DNA of 19,504 nucleotides from Aeriscardovia sp. (GTDB lineage Bacteria > Actinomycetota > Actinomycetes > Actinomycetales > Bifidobacteriaceae). Where the stretch lies: positions 1 to 19,504 of the forward strand of contig JAFYIA010000034.1 of NCBI GenBank assembly GCA_017538865.1, written 5' to 3'. The notes below the pieces were generated by a model. It saw only the letters and a program-made list of their open reading frames with translations, was not told the DNA's origin and ran no database searches. Every line of letters begins with the position of its first letter. The stretch's first letter is position 1. This document shows, one piece after another, positions 15,489 through 19,504 of this stretch. Made by a program: the position numbers and the translations under genes.

Positions 15489-16277
15489 ATGGGACGCCGA
15501 ATTTATGTAGATTCCCCAGTTTTTTCCGTATTTCCCGATTTTCACCTCTTCTGCATCACAGCCCAAAATCTTATCCCTTGCGAAAAGCTGAGCGAAAATG
15601 CGAAAACGGAAATTGAAGAAAGCTTGAAAAAGGCAAATGCGGACGCCCGCCAGTGGATAACAAGCGACATAATTTCCGAAAACGAGCCTGTAGCCGTGTG
15701 GAGGGAAGCCTACAAAAAGTTTAAGACCAAGAAGGGGGCCAGAAGCTCGATAGAAGCCCTCCTTAAAAGGGTGGCGCAGGAAAAGCCCGTCTCTCCGATA
15801 ACCCCCTTGGTGGATGTGTACAACGCGGTGTCTCTGACCTTCGCCGTCCCGGTGGGAGGAGAGGATCTGGAAAAGATCCAAGGGAGCATGGGGTTGCGCC
15901 TGACCCAAGGGGGCGACGCCTTCCTCCCAATAGGAAGCGGGGAAGACGAGCCGACCCTGGAAGGGGAAATCTGCTACCTGGACGATGCAGGTGCGGTGTG
16001 CCGCTGTATGAACTGGAGGGACGGCCAGAGGACGGAATTGTCTGAAAAGACAAAGGACGCAATCTTCCTGATAGAGTGCACCCAAAGGGATCTGGAAAAC
16101 AGAAGCCGTGAGGCTATGGAGGAACTGGGAAGACGTATTAAAGATTACTTTGGCGCTGAGGTTTCCGGGTTCGTTTTGGATTCCTTCCACCCTTCCCAGG
16201 CTATAGGGCGAGATCTGGAAAACGAAGAAGAGAAGGCAAAGCTCGAGTTCAAGGGAAGGTGCCCGCTGAGATTCTAG
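15489..16277 (+). CDS. Free-standing B3/B4-domain protein (PheRS beta editing-like)
   Basis: A 262-residue soluble protein with the B3/B4 domain of the phenylalanyl-tRNA synthetase beta subunit, the domain that hydrolyses mischarged tRNA. Recognisable segments are VWREAYKKFKTKKGARSSIE (about 75-94), LLKRVAQEKPVSPITPLVDV with YNAVSLTFAVPVGG after it (about 96-128), GLRLTQGGDAFLPIG (about 138-152), EGEICYLDDAGAVCRCMNWR (about 159-178) and RTELSEKTKDAIF. Members of this stand-alone family are common and usually annotated as synthetase-related; trans-editing is plausible but unproven. The N-terminal 60 residues are less conserved. The ATG has AAAGGA 6 bases upstream. A short GGTGCC/GGCGCC stem follows the stop. 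The ATPase gene downstream is on the same strand but probably has its own promoter. Confidence 0.88.
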   Translation: MGRRIYVDSPVFSVFPDFHLFCITAQNLIPCEKLSENAKTEIEESLKKANADARQWITSDIISENEPVAVWREAYKKFKTKKGARSSIEALLKRVAQEKPVSPITPLVDVYNAVSLTFAVPVGGEDLEKIQGSMGLRLTQGGDAFLPIGSGEDEPTLEGEICYLDDAGAVCRCMNWRDGQRTELSEKTKDAIFLIECTQRDLENRSREAMEELGRRIKDYFGAEVSGFVLDSFHPSQAIGRDLENEEEKAKLEFKGRCPLRF

Positions 16278-16300
16278 GTGCCAATGGCGCCTCAAGAGCC

Positions 16301-16385
16301 TATTCCCTCATAAAAGTGTTAAGCAGGAGTAAATATTCCCTCATAAAAGTGTAATATACTGAATGATATTCCCTCATAAAAATGT
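16301..16385 (+). repeat. Three 19-bp direct repeats at exact 33-bp spacing
   Basis: The element TATTCCCTCATAAAAGTGT starts at 16301, 16334 and 16367. The first two cores are identical and the third has one change (G to A). The 14-base spacers differ. Exact 33-bp spacing is about three helical turns, so three proteins could bind on one face of the DNA. Copies 2 and 3 flank a TATACT -10-like box (16355-16360), and the ATPase ribosome-binding site follows copy 3. Autoregulation of the ATPase is the simplest guess. Confidence 0.85.
16355..16360 (+). promoter_or_regulatory. Possible -10 box of the intact ATPase gene
   Basis: TATACT lies in the spacer between repeat copies 2 and 3, about 42 bases before the proposed TTG start. 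Copy 2 would cover the -35 region and copy 3 the transcript start, a geometry suited to repression. No consensus -35 hexamer is present. Confidence 0.4.
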
Positions 16386-16401
16386 AGTAAGGAGAGAGTC
16401 T

Positions 16402-17763
16402 TTGTTCAGATATGCTTATAAAAGGCTTGCGGATTGGAAAAATGCAAAACCTCACACGCCCCTGCTGCTCGATGGGGCCAGGCAAACCGGGAAGACATGG
16501 CTTTTAAAAGAGTTCGGAAAGAATGAATATGAAAATACGGCCTATGTCAACTTTGACTCCGATCCTTTGCCCGAAGAGGTCTTCACCGGATTTAATATCC
16601 CGAGGATAATAAGGGCCGTCTCTTCCATTACTGGACAATCTATTTTGCCATCCAAAACCTTGATTGTTTTCGACGAGGTTCAGGAAAATCCCCTCGCCCT
16701 CACTTCCCTCAAATACTTTGCCGAATCTGAATTGGAGTACGACATATGCGCGTCGGGAAGCCTTCTCGGCATCGGCCTACACAAGGGAACCGGATTCCCG
16801 GTGGGAAAAGTCGAGGAACTAAGCCTTTATCCAATGTCCTTCAACGAATTTGTGAGGGCGAAGGGCGGAGAGGCAAAATTTGATTTCTTAGAATCTTCAA
16901 ATTGGGATGAAATAAGCACGCTCCACTCCGATTTCTCTTCTTTGTTGCAGGAGTACTGCTTTACAGGGGGGATGCCTGAAGTAGTGAAAACCTATATCGG
17001 CGGGCAAGACCTCTACAAGACCAGACAAATACAAAAATCCATATTGCTCGGGTACGAGAAAGACTTTTCAAAACATATACCTTCTTCTTCTCTGCTTCCC
17101 AAAGTAAACCTTGTTTGGAGTTCCCTCCCGTCACAACTGGCAAAGGAAAATAAAAAATTTACTTTCTCCTCAATCAAAAAGGGCTCCAGGTTGAAAGAAT
17201 TTGAAGAAGCCATTAACTGGCTCGAAGAAGCGTGCCTAGTTTATAAAGTGGACAGGTGCTCCAAAGTCGGCTATCCCCTGAAGTTTTACGAAGAGCCAAA
17301 TATTTTCAAGCTCTTTCCTTCGGATCTCGGACTTTTAGGATGTATGGCGAATATTGATCCGGCCTCTATTTTTGTGAAAGGCACATTCTTTGCGGAGTCT
17401 AACGGAGCCTTTGCAGAACAGCTAATCGCACAGACTTTAATCGCAAACGGATTTGCACCTTCCTATCATGCAAAATCGAATTCCCAACTTGAATTAGATT
17501 TCGTCATCCAATATAAAGATTCAGTTATTCCAATCGAAGTTAAGTCAGGAAATAATACGAAAGCCAAAAGTTTAAAGACTGTATTGGATGAAAATCCGAA
17601 TCTGACAGCCCTTCGGTTTTCACAGATGGGATTCAAACGTCAGGACCGCCTTACAAACGTCCCGTTGTTCATGGCAGATGCCTGGCTTCGATCGCTGCAA
17701 AAAACAGGACTCAAGTGGCCTGAACCCTGTGCGCAAGTAAATAAAGCGCAGACCTGCCTATAA
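16402..17763 (+). CDS. Intact COG1373-type ATPase (AAA_14 + DUF4143)
   Basis: A 453-residue P-loop ATPase of the abundant uncharacterised AAA_14/DUF4143 family. The TTG at 16402 is preferred as start. It has AAGGAG 7 bases upstream and gives the family's usual N-terminus (FRYAYKRLADWKNAK, then PLLLDGARQTGKTWLL). The ATG at 16363 would add 13 residues encoded within repeat copy 3 and has no ribosome-binding site. Elements in order are Walker A GARQTGKT (about 25-32), Walker B LIVFDEVQE (about 85-92), CASGSLLGIGLHK (about 115), LYPMSFNEF, YCFTGGMPEVV (about 181), the DUF4143 region to about 340, and a C-terminal nuclease-fold-like ELDFVIQYKDSVIPIEVKSG (about 363-382) resembling the D...ExK pattern. 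The cellular role of the family is unknown. It stands beside 33-bp phased repeats, and a second, dead family member lies 6 kb to the left. Confidence 0.9.
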   Translation: MFRYAYKRLADWKNAKPHTPLLLDGARQTGKTWLLKEFGKNEYENTAYVNFDSDPLPEEVFTGFNIPRIIRAVSSITGQSILPSKTLIVFDEVQENPLALTSLKYFAESELEYDICASGSLLGIGLHKGTGFPVGKVEELSLYPMSFNEFVRAKGGEAKFDFLESSNWDEISTLHSDFSSLLQEYCFTGGMPEVVKTYIGGQDLYKTRQIQKSILLGYEKDFSKHIPSSSLLPKVNLVWSSLPSQLAKENKKFTFSSIKKGSRLKEFEEAINWLEEACLVYKVDRCSKVGYPLKFYEEPNIFKLFPSDLGLLGCMANIDPASIFVKGTFFAESNGAFAEQLIAQTLIANGFAPSYHAKSNSQLELDFVIQYKDSVIPIEVKSGNNTKAKSLKTVLDENPNLTALRFSQMGFKRQDRLTNVPLFMADAWLRSLQKTGLKWPEPCAQVNKAQTCL

Positions 17764-17778
17764 GTTTTAAAGGCTTGC

Positions 17779-17991
17779 CTATTTGGAATTTGGCAATTTG
17801 TCTACTGCTTCAGGCGAACAGATCCAATACTTTACTTTTAGCTGCTGGCTAATTTCCTTTACGGCCTTGGATTTGCTGCCTCTGAACCAAAGACATGGAG
17901 CCCACGAACATGAACGCGGGAAGCTCAGAACTGCTGGATGGAATATGGGATATGTGGCACATATTTCCTCCCTTCGTCGGATCGTTTTAAA
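17779..17991 (-). pseudogene. Unrecognised minus-strand gene remnant
   Basis: A frame of about 70 codons, with no ATG, GTG or TTG, runs to a TAG at 17779-17781. Its end reads LWFRGSKSKAVKEISQQLKV then KYWICSPEAVDKLPNSK, with protein-like composition. It looks like the 3' end of a gene whose start has been lost. I cannot name the family, and a chance frame is possible. Confidence 0.3.
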
Positions 17992-18127
17992 TTTACTCTA
18001 TGTTATAAGGGCTGCCGGGGAAAATGCGGGAAATGCAAAGGTTTGTAGTGCCTGCGCTTTGCGCGCTGATTCTCTTTTAAGATCTAATCTCTTGCATAAA
18101 TTTATAAATTAATAATTGACTAGAATA

Positions 18128-18140
18128 ATGTCATTGACAT
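18128..18140. promoter_or_regulatory. 13-bp palindrome in AT-rich intergenic DNA
   Basis: ATGTCA-T-TGACAT is a perfect inverted repeat about 150 bases upstream of the four-helix membrane protein gene. It overlaps a TTGACA hexamer (18134-18139) but no suitable -10 follows. It is possibly a regulator half-site pair. Confidence 0.25.
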
Positions 18141-18260
18141 GACGCTAGTTTTTCTCATCCCCGAATTATTTCAAAATCAGCCTTAATAAAATTAGTAATC
18201 TAGCAGTATTTATTTTTCCGCGCTTTTTATAGAAAAAAATCTTGGGCGCCCAGGAGGCTA

Positions 18261-18291
18261 CCCCCCCCCTAAAGTTTGTCATAATGAAGGC
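18261..18291 (+). promoter_or_regulatory. Putative leaderless promoter with C9 tract
   Basis: CATAAT at 18280-18285 ends six bases before the ATG at 18292, the spacing of a leaderless transcript starting at the A of ATG. Nine consecutive C (18261-18269) lie where the -35/-10 spacer would be. GAAGG next to the ATG is too close to act as a normal ribosome-binding site. Confidence 0.4.
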
Positions 18292-18804
18292 ATGAAGAAC
18301 TCAAAGAGTCTGAAGATGCTGGTTTATGCAGTGCTTTATCCGATATCGGCAGTCGAGATCGCTTTTCTCGCTGTTGAAATCGCCTCTCAATTTAGCGGCC
18401 GCAACTTGCTTACCGGAAACTCCGTATGGCAAAGCTCATGGTTTCTCTGTTTTATAAGCCTTGCATTTATCTACATTTTGATCAGCGCTGTCGCCTCTGT
18501 GCATTGCCTTATCAATGGAAAAAAAGTGCCTGCAGCTTTTGAACCTTTTGCAAAACATTATTCAAAGGGAGCTAGGGAAAGAACTGGGAATATTGCAAGG
18601 CGCATAGCAGGTTTAATAAGCCTAATGATACTGGGCTTGGGTGAAGGGTTGCTCTTTCTTTCTCAAAACGTGAAAACAGGAAAAGCGCTCGGCATAGTCG
18701 CTGGGATAGTTTTGATGATAGCGAGCCTGTTCACTATATGCTTGGACTATTACTTCAAGCATAAGGGAAGCTCTCCGGAAGAGCGCCCCGCACCCGAAGC
18801 ATAA
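18292..18804 (+). CDS. Uncharacterised four-helix integral membrane protein
   Basis: A 170-residue protein of unknown family. Hydrophobic segments lie at about residues 9-32, 47-70, 102-122 and 130-152. Two arginine/lysine-containing stretches fall between helices 2 and 3 (KHYSKGARERTGNIARR) and after helix 4 (YYFKHKGSSPEERPAPEA). Positive charges place the central loop and both ends in the cytoplasm. No catalytic or transport signature is visible. It stands alone, with long non-coding DNA on both sides. The start is fixed by the proposed leaderless promoter; a second ATG at residue 9 (KMLVYAVLYP) is possible but would cut into helix 1. Confidence 0.75.
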   Translation: MKNSKSLKMLVYAVLYPISAVEIAFLAVEIASQFSGRNLLTGNSVWQSSWFLCFISLAFIYILISAVASVHCLINGKKVPAAFEPFAKHYSKGARERTGNIARRIAGLISLMILGLGEGLLFLSQNVKTGKALGIVAGIVLMIASLFTICLDYYFKHKGSSPEERPAPEA

Positions 18805-19257
18805 ACCGCTGTTCAAGACGGCGCAAAGTTCTGTTCAGGTTTGTAGTGTGGTGTGCTTTAAAGGTGTTCCTCGATTCGCGAGTGGGACATGGTGAAACTT
18901 TATGCGCTAATGCATGAAATGCATTTGTGAGGCCAGTTTCTGTCAGATAGGTACCTCTCTCCTCCCAACAGAAAAACTCACGGCAGAATTTCTTCCCCTA
19001 TTCTACAAAACGCGGATTTAACATATATTTCTTATAGATTTTTATACATCAGTACTAATTTATACAAATTAAATAATGTAATTTACCTATAAAACTCATA
19101 AGACAGCAGAAAAAACGATGTTATTCAATCTCTTAACAATAAGCAATTACTGGTTATAGGCCTCCAGTGATTGTAGTCTTGGTATGCTGTCATGTTTGCA
19201 TGTAATAGAAGGTTTCTATGAAAGGCAAAGGCGAACCATGAAAGAGAACTCTAGTAA
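18805..19257. other. AT-rich non-coding stretch
   Basis: About 450 bases with no supportable gene, markedly AT-rich from about 19020 to 19160. Contains AATGCAT-GAA-ATGCATT (18909-18925), a 7-bp inverted repeat that could be an operator. Several A/T-rich boxes could serve as promoters for the broken secretion gene that follows. No terminator with a T-run was found after the membrane protein gene. Confidence 0.5.
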
Positions 19258-19504
19258 TGAAAGTTGGTGGTCTCGTATTCTTTGTGCAACAAAAGTAAAG
19301 TGCAAGGAATGGTGCAGGGAGTTCGGTCGCCCGAAGATAAGCTGGGGAGAGAATTACAAATGGCAGCCATGTAAAAAAGGGAGACGTAATAGTCAGCTTA
19401 GACACCCAAAACCTCTCGGCGCAACTGGACTCTTTAAATGAGCAGAAATCTTCCCTCGCCTCCCAGATCTCAGACCTCAATTCCCTAAAGCAGAGCATTT
19501 CGGA
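19258..19504 (+). pseudogene. HlyD-type membrane-fusion protein, broken 5' end, runs off window
   Basis: From 19341 a frame open to the window edge reads ERITNGSHVKKGDVIVSLDT then QNLSAQLDSLNEQKSSL and a coiled coil. This is the lipoyl/barrel edge and first hairpin of periplasmic-adaptor-like secretion proteins (HlyD/LcnD type), partners of ABC exporters. That frame starts after a TAA (19338-19340) and has no ATG, GTG or TTG in its 54 visible codons. An adjacent frame from ATG 19258 (MKLVVSYSLCNKSKVQGMVQ, then GVRSPEDKLG) could be the original beginning, joined by a frameshift near 19345. No N-terminal membrane helix is visible in any frame, so the gene is probably truncated as well as shifted. 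A third frame from ATG 19238 has no family likeness. Confidence 0.6.

Larger units (their letters stand above)
17764..18291. other. 528-bp gap with a possible gene remnant
   Basis: The left part contains a minus-strand open frame without a start codon, annotated separately. The part from about 18060 to 18240 is very AT-rich with short palindromes and no coding signal. A plus-strand 109-codon frame here starts at a non-ATG codon without a ribosome-binding site and shows no protein-like features, so it is not called. Confidence 0.5.

Noticed and set aside
15360..16295. A 311-codon minus-strand frame
   Set aside because: It is antisense to the B3/B4 gene, which has recognisable motifs and a ribosome-binding site; the minus frame has neither.
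16301..16385. The 33-bp repeats as a CRISPR array
   Set aside because: There are only three units, with 19-base cores and 14-base spacers, no cas genes, and a position at a promoter.
17783..18112. 109-codon plus-strand frame after the ATPase
   Set aside because: It begins at a non-ATG codon without a ribosome-binding site and its composition is irregular; the opposite strand looks more protein-like over the same stretch.

Overview
The window appears to come from a Gram-positive bacterium. The evidence is a surface protein with an LPxTG sorting signal and several stretches of plausible genomic decay. Housekeeping genes are GC-rich, with very frequent AGG arginine codons. The accessory genes are much more AT-rich or of mixed composition. 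The lineage cannot be fixed from this sequence: Actinomycetota or Bacillota are both possible, and the YchF and zinc-ribbon proteins look actinobacterial to me, but this is weak inference.

Positions 1-5155 are conserved core. On the minus strand, ychF, pth and mfd overlap end to start as a translationally coupled operon (ribosome-associated ATPase, peptidyl-tRNA recycling, transcription-coupled repair); mfd runs off the left edge. A classical short-chain dehydrogenase is divergent from ychF. Positions 5412-8046 hold a minus-strand, largely AT-rich cassette of three uncharacterised membrane proteins: a zinc-ribbon/one-helix protein, a coiled-coil/two-helix protein, and a Ser-rich one-helix protein whose extracellular part is a tandem duplication with a conserved cysteine pair in each copy. 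Positions 8255-9109 encode a small stand-alone FEN-type 5'-3' exonuclease that may be frameshifted at its 3' end.

The apparent gap at about 9270-10455 is a complete but ruined COG1373-type ATPase gene (AAA_14 plus DUF4143). Its fragments can be followed in order through stops and frameshifts on the minus strand. Next come a palindrome, a hairpin-rich non-coding stretch (10555-10709), a SpaA-like LPxTG surface protein (10924-13209), a single-polypeptide GmrSD-like DUF262/DUF1524 protein (13305-15038), a free-standing B3/B4 editing-domain protein (15489-16277), and an intact COG1373 ATPase that probably starts at a TTG at 16402. The intact ATPase is preceded by three copies of a 19-bp element spaced exactly 33 bp apart. 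The right end has an unrecognised gene remnant, a four-helix membrane protein with a putative leaderless promoter next to a C9 tract, AT-rich non-coding DNA, and the broken start of a HlyD-type membrane-fusion protein.

The right two thirds therefore looks like an accessory region with surface, possible defence and mobile-type ATPase genes and several dead genes. No transposase, integrase, tRNA, rRNA or CRISPR array was seen.
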